Origin: Bacteroidales bacterium
GTDB taxonomy: Bacteria; Bacteroidota; Bacteroidia; Bacteroidales; UBA3663
NCBI GenBank assembly: GCA_017632695.1
Contig: JAGBQS010000236.1
Location: 1-26,356 of the forward strand
Direction: 5' to 3'
DNA length: 26,356 bases
Made by a program: the position numbers and the translations under genes. This document shows, in pieces, positions 7,221-16,503 of the stretch. The notes under the pieces are model-generated. The model had not been told where the DNA came from and searched no databases. It was given only the letters and a program-made list of their open reading frames with translations. Numbering within the stretch: the first letter of the stretch is position 1; every line of letters begins with the position of its first letter.

Positions 7221-7336
7221 GTTTTTGGGGTTAATTTTTCGGTATATACCCCATTTTTTCTGCTATTTCGGCTAAAATTGAGTTTTGCGAATGTCATTCT
7301 GTATCAGATTGTAACCGATCCGTACCGGCTTTCTGC

Positions 7337-8641
7337 TTATCGGACCGACAGCCGCACTCTCCGGACCAGCCTCAGCCGATAGGCGGTTTTGCTGCCGGCT
7401 TTGGTGATGCTGCCTGTGGCCGACGCCAGCGTGAAGGTGTGCTGTGCGTCGTTGCACAGATAGCGGATGTTTTCGCCCTTGTCGGTGGTAAGACCTATGG
7501 CGGTTCCTCCGGCTTCGGTCAATATATTATTTAAAGGTACGCACGCGTAAGGGGCATAGGCGGCTTTCAGCAGGGCGGCATCGTCCTTCGACGGGATGCT
7601 CCAGCCGGTCAGCTCCCGCTGGTTTCCGCCTTCACTGTAACCTGCTGCAATGTCTGCCGCCTGTCCTGCACCGGTTTCCGAGTAGGCCGACGCAACATCT
7701 TCCCATTCGTTCAGGCTGATCAGCAGCGCATCGCACTGGTCTTCCTCTTCGTTTTCAGTCCAGGCTACCACATGACCGTCGGCCAGAAACGGTGCCGTCC
7801 GGATCTGGTCAACCCATAGCGTGTCGGCTTTTTCCGTGTTGCCGTTACCGGCGTCTATCTGTATGTCTCCAATGCCGATGCCGACTTCACCGGCCGGACG
7901 AATCTGATAGGCATATCCTGCCAGTAACGGGTAGGTGAGGTTATAGCCGTAGCAGAGTTCCGAATCGGGAGTCTGGCAGGCGATGCTGATGACGGCGTTG
8001 TTGCCGGCACTCGGGAAAATGAACAGCTCGCCGGTTTGCCAGGAGCCGTTCTGCGGCTGGCAGTCGAATGTGACCGACTGGGTCTGGCTGTATGATCCGC
8101 GCAGGTTAATGCCGGTGTAGATATCGCTGAAAACGGCTTGCACCTGTTGTGCGTCGGACGGCAGACTGTCGATCTGAAGACTGATTGAGGCGGTCTGAAC
8201 CTTCATTTGCAGACGGGCGGTTACCGATGCAGCCGACAGAGTCAGTTCAGCCTGTCCCATCAGCAGCGGCTGCGAACTGTAGCCGGCATCCGGAACCGAT
8301 ATGACCGATTCCAGACTGTATTGCTTGGGAAAAGTGTATTGCGAAGTGCCAGACAGGGCTGCCAGCCGGTAATTGCCCCGGTTGAGGGTAAGCGTTGCCG
8401 TGGGAGTCTCTTCGGTCAGAATGGCATCCTGGATGCGGTCGCCCGTTTCGTCGAAGACAAGCAGTACGGCAGGATAGAGTCCCGCCGAGGAGGAAGTGAA
8501 TAAAGAAACCGATAACTGTGTCGTGTTGCCGGACTGGTTCCCACCGGTGTTGTCCTCCGACTGATTATTATCTTCAATCGGGTCATAGCAGCCCGCAAAC
8601 AGAACAAACGCCATTGCGGCGAATAAAGTTTTCCCTTTCAT
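7337..8641 (-). CDS. Mfa2/FimB-like surface lipoprotein
   Basis: A 434-residue lipoprotein. The signal peptide MKGKTLFAAMAFVLFAGC ends in a lipobox with Cys18. The next residues (YDPIEDNNQSEDN) are strongly acidic, as in Bacteroidota lipoproteins flipped to the cell surface. Residues about 40-270 are beta-rich (LSVSLFTSS, AVLLVFDETGDRI, GNYRLAALSG), like the N-terminal half of Mfa2/FimB-type fimbrial anchor subunits. The C-terminal part (GWSIPSKDDAALLKAAYA, YLC, YRLRLVRRVRLSVR) resembles the domain often found at the end of Bacteroidetes surface lipoproteins (DUF1566-like). No fimbrial shaft or tip gene is nearby, so a stand-alone adhesin or substrate-binding protein is equally possible. It lies 67 bp after the DPP-IV-like gene and no promoter was found in that gap. 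Confidence 0.7.
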   Translation of the reverse strand: MKGKTLFAAMAFVLFAGCYDPIEDNNQSEDNTGGNQSGNTTQLSVSLFTSSSAGLYPAVLLVFDETGDRIQDAILTEETPTATLTLNRGNYRLAALSGTSQYTFPKQYSLESVISVPDAGYSSQPLLMGQAELTLSAASVTARLQMKVQTASISLQIDSLPSDAQQVQAVFSDIYTGINLRGSYSQTQSVTFDCQPQNGSWQTGELFIFPSAGNNAVISIACQTPDSELCYGYNLTYPLLAGYAYQIRPAGEVGIGIGDIQIDAGNGNTEKADTLWVDQIRTAPFLADGHVVAWTENEEEDQCDALLISLNEWEDVASAYSETGAGQAADIAAGYSEGGNQRELTGWSIPSKDDAALLKAAYAPYACVPLNNILTEAGGTAIGLTTDKGENIRYLCNDAQHTFTLASATGSITKAGSKTAYRLRLVRRVRLSVR

Positions 8642-8708
8642 AATGACAGAAATAATGATCCCTTTTGTTTCGGTAAAGATTCTTTGTGTACGGCTTCACC
8701 GGCCATCA

Positions 8709-10760
8709 TCAGAGATGGTCGATGAAGTACTGTGCAATCCGGGTGAGCAGATGGACGCGGTCCTTGCCGCGTACGTTGTGCTCGTGATTGGCATAGATCA
8801 TGAAATCCGGATAGGTTCCGGTTCCGACCGATCCTTTCAGGAACTGAATGGACATCTGCGGAACAACGGTTGCATCCTGATCGTCGTGAATGATCAGCAG
8901 CTTGCCCTGCAGTTTGCCGGTCTGGTCAATCATGCGGTTGGCAGCATACCCTTCGGCATTATCCTGGGGAGTACCCATGTAGCGTTCGCCGTACATGACC
9001 TCGTAACGGCTCCAGTCGAGTACGGGTCCGCCGCAAACGCCTACCTTGAAGATTTCCGGATAGTTCAGTTTCATGTAGGTGGTCATGAAACCACCGTAAC
9101 TCCAGCCATAAATGCCGATGCGGTCGGCATCCACGTACGGCTGCTTTTTCAGGTAGGCAATGCCCTGCAGCTGATCGGCAGCTTCGTTTTTGCCCAGTTC
9201 GTGCCAGATGGCCTGCTCGAAAGCCAGTCCGCGATTATCAGATCCGCGTCCGTCGATGGTAAACACCACAAATCCCTTGCCGGCCATATAGGCATCCCAT
9301 CCCGGCAGACCGTGTTCAAAGCCTTCGGTTACCAGCTGGGCGTGAGGACCGTTATAAAGGTAAACAATGACCGGATACTTCTTCGTAGCATCGAAATGAA
9401 CAGGTTTTACCAGGCGGTAGTACAGATCCGTTTCTCCGTCGGCTGCCTTCAGCGTGCCGGTCTCGACTTCCGGTCGAAGGTAACCTTCGTAGGGATTGGG
9501 GGCTGCATACAGCAGACTGCTTTTCCCACGGGTTTGTTTCGGAGTGATGTCAACCAGCTCGCAGTTGTTGGGAGTGGTCGGGTTGGCATATACGTCGTAG
9601 AACTGCCTGAAGTCGGGCGACATTTTGATGTGGTGAATGCCGGGAGCTTCGGTCAGTTTGCGGATGACCAGTGTCTGCAGGTTTACCGAGTACAGATGCT
9701 TTTCGCGAGGATCCTCCTTAGTTGCCATGAAGAACAGGGCCTTGCCTTTGGGGTCGGCTCCCTTCAAATCGGTAACCAGCCAGTTGCCTTGGGTCAGCTG
9801 TCGGCTTTTCAAACCTTTGTAGCGGTGGTATCTGTGGGTCTCTTCGGTTCCGTACAGATCGGATCCGGACTTGGCGGCCAGGTCATACAGGTAGAGGTGA
9901 TCCCATCCGTCGCGTTCGTCCTGCCAGACAAAGCGGTCGTTGGAGCCCGGCAGAAAATAGAGCGGGTGTTCGGGTTCTACGTATCTGTCGGCCTGCTCGC
10001 TGAACAGGGTGCTGACGTAGTTGCCGGTTCCGGCATCGTAGACATTCAGCTCCATGTAATCCTGCTTGCGGTTCAGTTCCGCCACGAAAATCTGTCGGCC
10101 GTCCGGTCGCCACGAGATACAGGTAAGGTAGTGCTCGGGGTCGTTGAACCGGTCGGTTTTCAGATAGACGGTCTGCCGGGTGTCCGGATCGTAGATACCT
10201 AACTGAACCTGATGGCTGGTCATGCCTGCCATCGGGTATTTCTTCCAGCGTACAACGGCTTCGCGTTCGTCGGTTTGTACCAACGGGTAACTCTGCACCA
10301 TGCTTTGGTCCATGCGGTAGAATGCCAGCTTGTGTCCGCTCGGACTCCAGAACAGACCGCCGTCAATGCCGAACTCGTTGCGATGCACGGATTGGCCATA
10401 CACTACGTCGCTTTCACCCTGCTCGCCGGCGTAGGTCAGCGAGGGGTCGCTGATTTCCAGTTTCTGCGGGTTGAGCGAATCCTTGGAAACGACAAACAGC
10501 CGGTCGCCTTCCAGTACGGCTTGCCATTGCCCGTCGGCCGACAGGTTCTTTTCCTCCCGGGGCAGGGGTTTGGCGTTCGGGGCATCTTCAGGCAGTGTAT
10601 ATTCGAACTTGCCTTTTTCGTTCCAATGCGTATTGAGCAAAGCCTGCGGCCTGAGCCATTTGGGGTTGCCCGGAGTGAGTTGCTCCATGGTGGGCAACTC
10701 TTGTGCCGGGGCAGTGGCAATACAGGCAATAGCACACATGATTAAAGATAGTTTCCGCAT
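8709..10760 (-). CDS. S9B family (dipeptidyl peptidase IV-like) serine peptidase
   Basis: A 683-residue exported peptidase with signal peptide MRKLSLIMCAIACIATAPAQ. The N-terminal beta-propeller contains HRNEFGID and FWSPSGHKLAFYRMD (about 145-175) plus repeated WxPDG/ELNR blades. The C-terminal alpha/beta hydrolase has the nucleophile elbow GWSYGG (Ser554), the acid in HDDQDATVV (Asp629) and the base in NHEHN (His661). Members cleave Xaa-Pro or Xaa-Ala dipeptides from peptide N-termini, typically in the periplasm. The motif that binds the substrate amino terminus reads NEF here instead of the classical EE pair, as in the Bacteroidota branch I recall, so exact specificity is uncertain. It is in the cysE/methyltransferase run, 33 bp after the methyltransferase gene. 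Confidence 0.92.
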   Translation of the reverse strand: MRKLSLIMCAIACIATAPAQELPTMEQLTPGNPKWLRPQALLNTHWNEKGKFEYTLPEDAPNAKPLPREEKNLSADGQWQAVLEGDRLFVVSKDSLNPQKLEISDPSLTYAGEQGESDVVYGQSVHRNEFGIDGGLFWSPSGHKLAFYRMDQSMVQSYPLVQTDEREAVVRWKKYPMAGMTSHQVQLGIYDPDTRQTVYLKTDRFNDPEHYLTCISWRPDGRQIFVAELNRKQDYMELNVYDAGTGNYVSTLFSEQADRYVEPEHPLYFLPGSNDRFVWQDERDGWDHLYLYDLAAKSGSDLYGTEETHRYHRYKGLKSRQLTQGNWLVTDLKGADPKGKALFFMATKEDPREKHLYSVNLQTLVIRKLTEAPGIHHIKMSPDFRQFYDVYANPTTPNNCELVDITPKQTRGKSSLLYAAPNPYEGYLRPEVETGTLKAADGETDLYYRLVKPVHFDATKKYPVIVYLYNGPHAQLVTEGFEHGLPGWDAYMAGKGFVVFTIDGRGSDNRGLAFEQAIWHELGKNEAADQLQGIAYLKKQPYVDADRIGIYGWSYGGFMTTYMKLNYPEIFKVGVCGGPVLDWSRYEVMYGERYMGTPQDNAEGYAANRMIDQTGKLQGKLLIIHDDQDATVVPQMSIQFLKGSVGTGTYPDFMIYANHEHNVRGKDRVHLLTRIAQYFIDHL

Positions 10761-10793
10761 GTTAATGGTTGGAATGCAGATGAATGGGGTTGG

Positions 10794-12626
10794 TTATTCC
10801 TTGTTGTTGTCCGGTTTGGGCTGGGTGAGGTCGAGCACCAGTTTGCTCATGTCGGTTTCCGGACTGAACATCGGACGGTTCGGATCGAACTCGCGACGCT
10901 TACGGGGAGCAGCAGCTTTGGGACTTCCCTTTTCGTCTTTTTTCCGAAGCGGCTTGCGTCCGTCTTTGTCAAAAGGTTTCTTTTCATCCTTGTCGAAAGG
11001 CTTGCGTCCTTCCTTGCTGAACGGCTTTTTACCTTCTTTGTCGAACGGTTTCTTGCCGTCTTTCTCGAAAGACTTGTGCTCCTTGGCTACCACCGATCCG
11101 TCCTTTCGGACTGTATAGGCACGTTCCGTTCCGGCGTCTTTGGTGCGACGGGGCTTACTGTCTTTCTTGTCAGACTTGCCGCCCCGGCCTTCCTTTTTAT
11201 CCTTGTCGAACTTCCGGTCTTTATCAAACTTCCGGTCCTTGTCAAACTTGCCGTCTTTCTTAACCGCTTTCCTTCCGGCAGGCTTGTGCTGGTGTTCAAA
11301 TTTGCTGTCCTCTTTTTCGTCGGCAGTTTTCTTGTCGAGGCTGTTTCCTTCAGCCCGGAAGGCGTCGAACTTGCCGCTGAACAGTTCGTACTTGCGTAAC
11401 TGGCAGTCGATGCCGCCGTTGTTCAGGTCAATCTTCAGCGAAGGCTTGAGACCGATATAGTCAAATGGTTCGACTTCCGTCTTCTGTCCCGTGCGCGGGT
11501 CTTTGATCATGACTTTCTCTTCGCTCGAAACAATCCAGGCATCGGCACCCTGGAACTGTTTCTTGAGTACAGAACCTACCATCCGATAGAAGGTCGGCAC
11601 ATCGGTAAACAGACGTTTGCCGTAAGGCGGGTTGGCAATCAGCATCAGGGCAGGGGCTTCCTGGCCTTCGGCTTTCAGCTGTCTGACGTATTCGCTCTGC
11701 GGAGCTTCGCCGGTTTTCTCGAAGTCGCGAACTTCCAGACTGATATATTTCGACAAACCGGCTGATTTGACATTCTGAGCGGTGGCCTCGACGGCTACCT
11801 TGCTGATGTCGGCACCAAAGATGTGATACCTGAATTCCTGTTCCTGGCTGTCGTCATCGTACAGCTCCTGCCACATGTCTTCGTCGAAACGCAGTTCGCC
11901 TTTGGTCCAACGCTGGAAGCCGAAACTGTTGCGGTAAATGCCGGCCGGCGTGTTGGTTGCAATCAGGGCGGCTTCAATCAGGAAAGTGCCCGATCCGCAC
12001 ATGGGGTCGAAGAGGTCGCGCTGACCGTCCCAACCGGCTTTCAGCAGAATGCCGGCAGCCAGCACTTCGCTGATCGGGGCATCGGTCTGCTGTTCCTTGT
12101 AGCCGCGCTTATACAAAGGCTCGCCGCTCGAATCGAGCGACAGGGTCACCTGGCTGCGTCCGCCCTGAGCCATTGCTTCGGCTGTGTCGGCGATATGCAG
12201 GTTCAGCTGTACGTCGGCACTGGCTACGGCAATCTTCGGACGCTTCATGCCTTTCTCTACAAACCAATCGCAGATAGCGTCTTTGGTCCGGTAGATGGCA
12301 TAGCGGGAATTGCGGAAGTTTTCCGAGAAAATGGTGTTGTCGATGGCAATGGTCTGACCTTCTTCAACGTATTTGGACCAGTCGATGGTCTTTACCAGAC
12401 TGTAGAGTTCATCCGGGTCGCCGGCCTGAAAATTTTCAATGGGCAGCAGTACGCGCAGTGCGGTACGGAGCCACAGATTCGATTTATAGAGCAGTTCTTT
12501 GTTTCCCTCATAGCTGACCATGCGAGTTCCTATTACGATGTCGGTGCCTCCCAGCACCTCAATCTCTTTTGCCAGTATTTCCTCCAAACCTGCGAGGGTC
12601 TTGGCAATCATCTTAAAATTTTCCAT
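10794..12626 (-). CDS. THUMP-domain class I SAM-dependent rRNA methyltransferase (RlmL N-half-like) with basic repeat tail
   Basis: Residues 1-150 form the ferredoxin-like/THUMP RNA-binding region (MIAKTLAGLEEILAKEIEVLG). About 180-400 form the methyltransferase domain, with SAM motif DPMCGSGTF (207-215), acidic motif GADIS (271-275) and catalytic NPPYG (332-336). This corresponds to the m2G2445 23S rRNA methyltransferase half of E. coli RlmL; the RlmK half is absent, as is common outside gammaproteobacteria. The last ~170 residues are a Lys-rich, probably disordered tail. It contains three KFDKDR-type hexamers (460-477) and five octamers of the form F-x-K-x-x-K-K-P (520-559), then a short conserved-looking end (NRPMFSPETDMSKLVLDL). 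The tail probably adds RNA affinity; that is inference. The upstream neighbour is cysE (32-bp gap). Confidence 0.92.
   Translation of the reverse strand: MENFKMIAKTLAGLEEILAKEIEVLGGTDIVIGTRMVSYEGNKELLYKSNLWLRTALRVLLPIENFQAGDPDELYSLVKTIDWSKYVEEGQTIAIDNTIFSENFRNSRYAIYRTKDAICDWFVEKGMKRPKIAVASADVQLNLHIADTAEAMAQGGRSQVTLSLDSSGEPLYKRGYKEQQTDAPISEVLAAGILLKAGWDGQRDLFDPMCGSGTFLIEAALIATNTPAGIYRNSFGFQRWTKGELRFDEDMWQELYDDDSQEQEFRYHIFGADISKVAVEATAQNVKSAGLSKYISLEVRDFEKTGEAPQSEYVRQLKAEGQEAPALMLIANPPYGKRLFTDVPTFYRMVGSVLKKQFQGADAWIVSSEEKVMIKDPRTGQKTEVEPFDYIGLKPSLKIDLNNGGIDCQLRKYELFSGKFDAFRAEGNSLDKKTADEKEDSKFEHQHKPAGRKAVKKDGKFDKDRKFDKDRKFDKDKKEGRGGKSDKKDSKPRRTKDAGTERAYTVRKDGSVVAKEHKSFEKDGKKPFDKEGKKPFSKEGRKPFDKDEKKPFDKDGRKPLRKKDEKGSPKAAAPRKRREFDPNRPMFSPETDMSKLVLDLTQPKPDNNKE
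10950..11069 (-). repeat. Five 24-bp in-frame repeats in the methyltransferase tail
   Basis: Exactly five 24-bp units encode FEKDGKKP, FDKEGKKP, FSKEGRKP, FDKDEKKP and FDKDGRKP. Units differ at synonymous and non-synonymous positions, so they are not fresh duplications, but copy number could still vary between strains without frameshift. Confidence 0.85.
11196..11249 (-). repeat. Three 18-bp in-frame repeats in the methyltransferase tail
   Basis: Three 18-bp units encode KFDKDR, KFDKDR and KFDKDK (residues 460-477), preceded by a partial copy (KKDG). They are distinct from, but related in composition to, the 24-bp repeat block nearer the C-terminus. Confidence 0.8.
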
Positions 12627-12658
12627 TTTGAATTTCTGAATCTAATTAGCAATAAATC

Positions 12659-13534
12659 TTATACAGTTTGGGTTTCTTTCTGTTTGTAGAAAAGCTTGGT
12701 GTTGGCGGGAACATCGTGTGTAACCCAAAGGTTGCCGCCGATGGTGGTATTGTCGCCGATTGTAACGCGTCCGAGAATGGTTGCATTGGCATAGACCACC
12801 ACATTGTTGCCCAGAATAGGATGACGGGCAATGCCCTTTACGAGCGAGCCGTCTTCCTCCTGAGGAAAGTTTTTGGCTCCCAGCGTTACGCCCTGATAGA
12901 GCGTAACGTGGTTGCCCAAAATGGCTGTCGCACCGATAACCACACCCGTTCCGTGATCGATGGCGAACGAATGTCCGATTTTGGCACCGGGATGGATATC
13001 GATACCGGTTTCGCTGTGTGCCAGTTCCGTAATCATACGGGGAATGAGCGGCACATCGAGTATTTCAAGTGCATGTCCGATCCGGTAGTTGGTGATGGCC
13101 CGCATGCCGGGATAGCACAGGATCACCTCACCCAGATTGTGGGCGGCAGGGTCATTCCGGTACATGGCTACGATGTCGGTAGCCAACAGGGCGCGCAGTT
13201 CTGGCAGACGGTCAACGAATTCCATGGAGCGGCGATGGGCTGCATCACGGAGGGCAGCCAGACTTTCGTATTCGGTCGAAAAGGCCAGTCCCGCCATGAT
13301 CTGCTTGGTCAGCTTCTCGTATATGCGCTCAACACCGACGCCGATGTGATAGCCTATGGCTCCGTTGATGATGGCCCTGCCATAATAACCCGGGAAGAGA
13401 ACGGAACTGCACAGTTCCACAATCTCGCGGAGTTCGGGAACAGACGGGAACGGTACGCCTTCGGTGCCGTAGTGGTGAAGCTCACTGTCGCTGATGTCGC
13501 TCAGCTTGCTGATGGTTGAATCGAAATTATGCAC
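12659..13534 (-). CDS. cysE: Serine O-acetyltransferase
   Basis: The enzyme transfers acetyl from acetyl-CoA to L-serine, giving O-acetylserine for cysteine synthesis. The first ~140 residues are helical (PFPSVPELREIVELCSSVLFPGYYG). The left-handed beta-helix follows, with DIHPGAKIG, SFAIDHGTGVVIGATAILGN, VTLYQGVTLGAKNF and RHPILGNNVVVYANATILG. The His-Asp pair of the active site lies in DHGTG, and HPGA is the second conserved histidine. At 291 residues it is the longer EpsC-like form, not the ~190-residue Firmicutes version. No cysK is in the window. Gaps of 29 and 32 bp on either side place it inside the protease/methyltransferase run. Confidence 0.95.
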   Translation of the reverse strand: MHNFDSTISKLSDISDSELHHYGTEGVPFPSVPELREIVELCSSVLFPGYYGRAIINGAIGYHIGVGVERIYEKLTKQIMAGLAFSTEYESLAALRDAAHRRSMEFVDRLPELRALLATDIVAMYRNDPAAHNLGEVILCYPGMRAITNYRIGHALEILDVPLIPRMITELAHSETGIDIHPGAKIGHSFAIDHGTGVVIGATAILGNHVTLYQGVTLGAKNFPQEEDGSLVKGIARHPILGNNVVVYANATILGRVTIGDNTTIGGNLWVTHDVPANTKLFYKQKETQTV

Positions 13535-13563
13535 TTGTGTAAAATGTTTGGGGTTGGAAGAAT

Positions 13564-14796
13564 TTACCTGATACCGTATTTCTTCTTCAGATCCTTCGAG
13601 ATGGCAGCCTTGTTGACTACGTAGTTGAGGGTCTTGGCACGGACAAATTCAGGAGTCATATACCAGATACCGTCGTATTTGCCGGTCTTGCCCCATGAGT
13701 TCTTGATGAGGTAGTACTTGTTGCCGTACTGGTCCTTGGCGGTACCGAAGAGGTGCATGCCGTGATCATCGCCGGTCTCGAAGTTGTCGTAGCCGCGCTG
13801 ACGCTCTTCGGGAGTAACCACCTTTTGCGGAAGCGGTTTCCTGGTGAGTTCGTCGCCCTTCGACTTGCGGTCGAGCTTCAGCCAGCGGGCCTGATCGGCA
13901 CCGGGAGTGTCAGGAGCCTGCATATCGGGATAAACTGCCATACCGTCGCGGGTAAAGCCGTCCTCGCTGACATCGCCGCCCCAAAGCACGGTATAACCGT
14001 TGGCAATGGCATCGTCGATGATTTTCATAAAGTCTTCGAGTTCCAGATTCAGGCTCTCGCCCCAGCGCCAGTTGTCCTGTACCTCGATAATAAAGCCCTT
14101 GCCGGCATTGGCACCTGTGGAATATGGGTGGTGCATGAAGCTGGTGAGGCTGACATAGTCATCAGGATTCAGGCCTGTGCTTTCGGCAAAGGTCTTGGGA
14201 GTATATTCCTTGCCTTCGTACTTGAACTTCTCGGGGATAACACCCAAATAAACTTCGTGTACGGCACGGACAGCTTTCTTCCAAAGCGGTTCGCCGTCGG
14301 GCGAGAACTGCAGTTTCTGGGCATTGGCAGCAGCCTTCACCAGCGGGTCGGTCATGTTGCTCAACTCGCGGTGGTTGCTGAGGGTGTCGCCATACATGGC
14401 TCCCGCAGGCATTTCGGCATCGGGCAGCAAGCCATAGTTACGCAGGCAGTACATCACGTCGCAGAACGATCCGCCCTGGCTGAACGAAACGTCGCCATGC
14501 ATACGGACTGCCTTATCGGCACGATCCATATAGGTGTTTTCGATTACGAACATCTCCGAGAAATCGTAAACCTTGCCGGTTTTCCTGATTGCCTCGCTCT
14601 CGAGGAAGCTCATGCCGGAGTAGCTCCAGCAAGTACCGGCATTTTTCTGGTTCTTGACAGGAGTGATGGCTATGGAGTCGATGGTGGTAAACTGAAATCC
14701 CTCGGCAGAATCTTTTGCCTGTTCTGTAACATTGTCCTGTGCGATAGCTGCGGTGGCAAGCATGGCAGCCATTGTGCAAAGCATCATTTTCATCAT
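13564..14796 (-). CDS. Exported C1-family (bleomycin hydrolase/PepC-like) cysteine peptidase
   Basis: A 410-residue papain-fold peptidase. The signal peptide MMKMMLCTMAAMLATAAIAQ indicates export, unlike the cytosolic PepC/bleomycin hydrolase enzymes it otherwise resembles. The triad is visible: Cys56 in NAGTCWSYSG, His345 in DDHGMHLFG and Asn366 in KNSWG. TPVKNQ ahead of the nucleophile provides the oxyanion-hole Gln50. PepC relatives are aminopeptidases forming hexameric barrels; whether this periplasmic form does so cannot be seen. It starts 20 bp downstream of the S41 protease stop, so the two are probably cotranscribed. ATG 14793 is an alternative start one pair of codons in. Confidence 0.93.
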   Translation of the reverse strand: MMKMMLCTMAAMLATAAIAQDNVTEQAKDSAEGFQFTTIDSIAITPVKNQKNAGTCWSYSGMSFLESEAIRKTGKVYDFSEMFVIENTYMDRADKAVRMHGDVSFSQGGSFCDVMYCLRNYGLLPDAEMPAGAMYGDTLSNHRELSNMTDPLVKAAANAQKLQFSPDGEPLWKKAVRAVHEVYLGVIPEKFKYEGKEYTPKTFAESTGLNPDDYVSLTSFMHHPYSTGANAGKGFIIEVQDNWRWGESLNLELEDFMKIIDDAIANGYTVLWGGDVSEDGFTRDGMAVYPDMQAPDTPGADQARWLKLDRKSKGDELTRKPLPQKVVTPEERQRGYDNFETGDDHGMHLFGTAKDQYGNKYYLIKNSWGKTGKYDGIWYMTPEFVRAKTLNYVVNKAAISKDLKKKYGIR

Positions 14797-14816
14797 TTGG
14801 ATTCTGTTTTTAATGA

Positions 14817-16484
14817 TTATTTATTCTTGTTTTTATTCTTGCTGTTCCGGGTTCCCTTCCTGCCTTGCTTGTCGGCTTTGGGTGCAGAAAGAATTTCGGT
14901 GTAGCGTTTGTCGTCGGCTAATAATGCAACGGCTTCCCTGACAAGGTCGTCGCCTTCCAATGATCGGCGGGTCATGCCACGTCGGAAGTTGTAGCGGAGT
15001 TCAAGATCCATCTCGATCTGTTCGATCACTTCGGACTTCAGGCTATCCAAATCGTGCTGCAAGTTGATTTTCATCACACGCAGAACAGTGTCGCGCCGGG
15101 TGTCGGTAACTTCGCGGCAGAAGTCGGCATAAACGGAATCGGTAACGGCCGGAATCGTCTCGTTTTCAAAGCGCAGGCGGTTGGCAAAGTGGAAAAACCT
15201 GTTTTCGCGCTGCAAATAGTAGGTGAGGTTGCTGATGGTTTGCGGCTTGCGTTCAACATCGGGTTTGATGCCGCCGCCATCGCGCACTTCCCTGCCGGCT
15301 GCCGTGTGGAAAACGTGGGTCAGTGAATCGGGAATGCGACCCAGGTCGGGCGTTTCCTGTCCGGCTTCCCATCGGGCCACGCGTCTGGCCTGATAGTCGA
15401 TGGCCTGTATGCAGCGTCCGCTTGGGATATAGTATTTGGCGGAAGTGTATTTCAGGATGGTGTTGTAGGGCAGGGGATAGCTGCTCTGTACCAGTCCTTT
15501 GCCGTAACTGCGTTCGCCCATGATAACAGCACGGTCATAGTCTTGCAGGGCACCGCTCAGAATCTCGCTGGCCGAAGCCGAACTGCGGTCAATCAATACC
15601 GCCAGTTTCAGATCGGGTTCAATGGGCGGTGTGTTGGTCCGATAGGTAGTGTTCCGGTCGGGTGTCTTGGCTTTGGTTTCAACCACGATACTTCCTTTGG
15701 GCACAAACATGCTGACCAGCTTGACGGCTTCGTCGACCAGTCCGCCCGGATTGCTGCGCAAGTCGAAAACCAATCCTTTCAGATTGCCTTTCTGGAGTTC
15801 GATCAGCGAGTTCTGTACATCCAGAGCGGCCTTGTCCGTAAAGTTGTTCAGTTGGATATAGCCGATGCTGTCGTTCATCCAGCCATAGTAGGGAACTGCG
15901 TCGATGACAATCTTCTGACGGGTGATTTCGACCACGCGAGGTTCTTTTTCGCCTGGTCGGAGAATTTGCAGGGCAAAAGTCGTGTTCGGCTGTCCGCGCA
16001 GATGTTCGCTAACATAGGCGGTTCCCTTGCCGATCATATTTTCTCCGTCGACCGACAGGATCCGGTCACCCGGTAACAGGTTGACCTGTGCGGCAGGCAT
16101 CTTTTCGTAAGGTTCGCTGATGCAGACGGTATCGTTTAACTGCATGATGATGGCACCGATGCCGGCATACTCGCCGGTAGTCATGGTCTTGAATTCCTGC
16201 TGATCGGCTTCGCTGTAGAACTCGGTATAGGGATCCAGTTCCTGAAGCATGGCCTCGATGCCTGCGGTCAGGACACGACTCCAGTTCACACTGTCAACAT
16301 AATGGGTTTGCAGTGTGCGGATAGCTGTTCCTAAGATCTCCATGTATTGCTGGGCGTCCAGACGGGCGTCACCCGATTTCTGTTCCTGAGTTGCGGATTG
16401 TGCACCGGCTTGTCCTGTCCAACAAGTCAGCATCAGCGTAATGCACCATAACAAGGCCCGATTGCCTTTTGTTAATCCTTTCAT
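14817..16484 (-). CDS. S41-family C-terminal processing peptidase
   Basis: A 555-residue exported protease. An N-terminal signal (MKGLTKGNRALLWCITLMLTCWTGQAGAQ) is followed by a helical region containing LDPYTEFYSEADQQEF. The PDZ domain (about 105-190) contains GIGAII, LLPGDRILSVDGENM and LRGQPNTTFALQILR. The S41 core has FDLRSNPGG (240-248), catalytic Ser304 in RSSASASEILSGAL and Lys329 in SYGKG, the usual 25-residue spacing. A C-terminal ~150 residues is helical and ends in a Lys/Asn-rich tail (NSKNKNKNK). Family members degrade or trim periplasmic proteins from the C-terminus. It is the first gene after the promoter at 16504-16533 and leads the run to the DPP-IV-like gene. Confidence 0.95.
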   Translation of the reverse strand: MKGLTKGNRALLWCITLMLTCWTGQAGAQSATQEQKSGDARLDAQQYMEILGTAIRTLQTHYVDSVNWSRVLTAGIEAMLQELDPYTEFYSEADQQEFKTMTTGEYAGIGAIIMQLNDTVCISEPYEKMPAAQVNLLPGDRILSVDGENMIGKGTAYVSEHLRGQPNTTFALQILRPGEKEPRVVEITRQKIVIDAVPYYGWMNDSIGYIQLNNFTDKAALDVQNSLIELQKGNLKGLVFDLRSNPGGLVDEAVKLVSMFVPKGSIVVETKAKTPDRNTTYRTNTPPIEPDLKLAVLIDRSSASASEILSGALQDYDRAVIMGERSYGKGLVQSSYPLPYNTILKYTSAKYYIPSGRCIQAIDYQARRVARWEAGQETPDLGRIPDSLTHVFHTAAGREVRDGGGIKPDVERKPQTISNLTYYLQRENRFFHFANRLRFENETIPAVTDSVYADFCREVTDTRRDTVLRVMKINLQHDLDSLKSEVIEQIEMDLELRYNFRRGMTRRSLEGDDLVREAVALLADDKRYTEILSAPKADKQGRKGTRNSKNKNKNK

Positions 16485-16503
16485 AATTCCTATAATAATG
16501 GTG

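Noticed and set aside
7222..7336. Terminator for the Mfa2-like lipoprotein gene
   Set aside because: Only a 5-bp GGGGT/ACCCC pairing with a long loop and an isolated 10-bp palindrome were found, with no U tract in the right direction.
8643..10202. 519-codon open frame on the plus strand opposite the DPP-IV-like gene
   Set aside because: It is antisense to a clear peptidase with all catalytic motifs, has no recognisable domain, and its composition is the mirror of GC-biased coding DNA.
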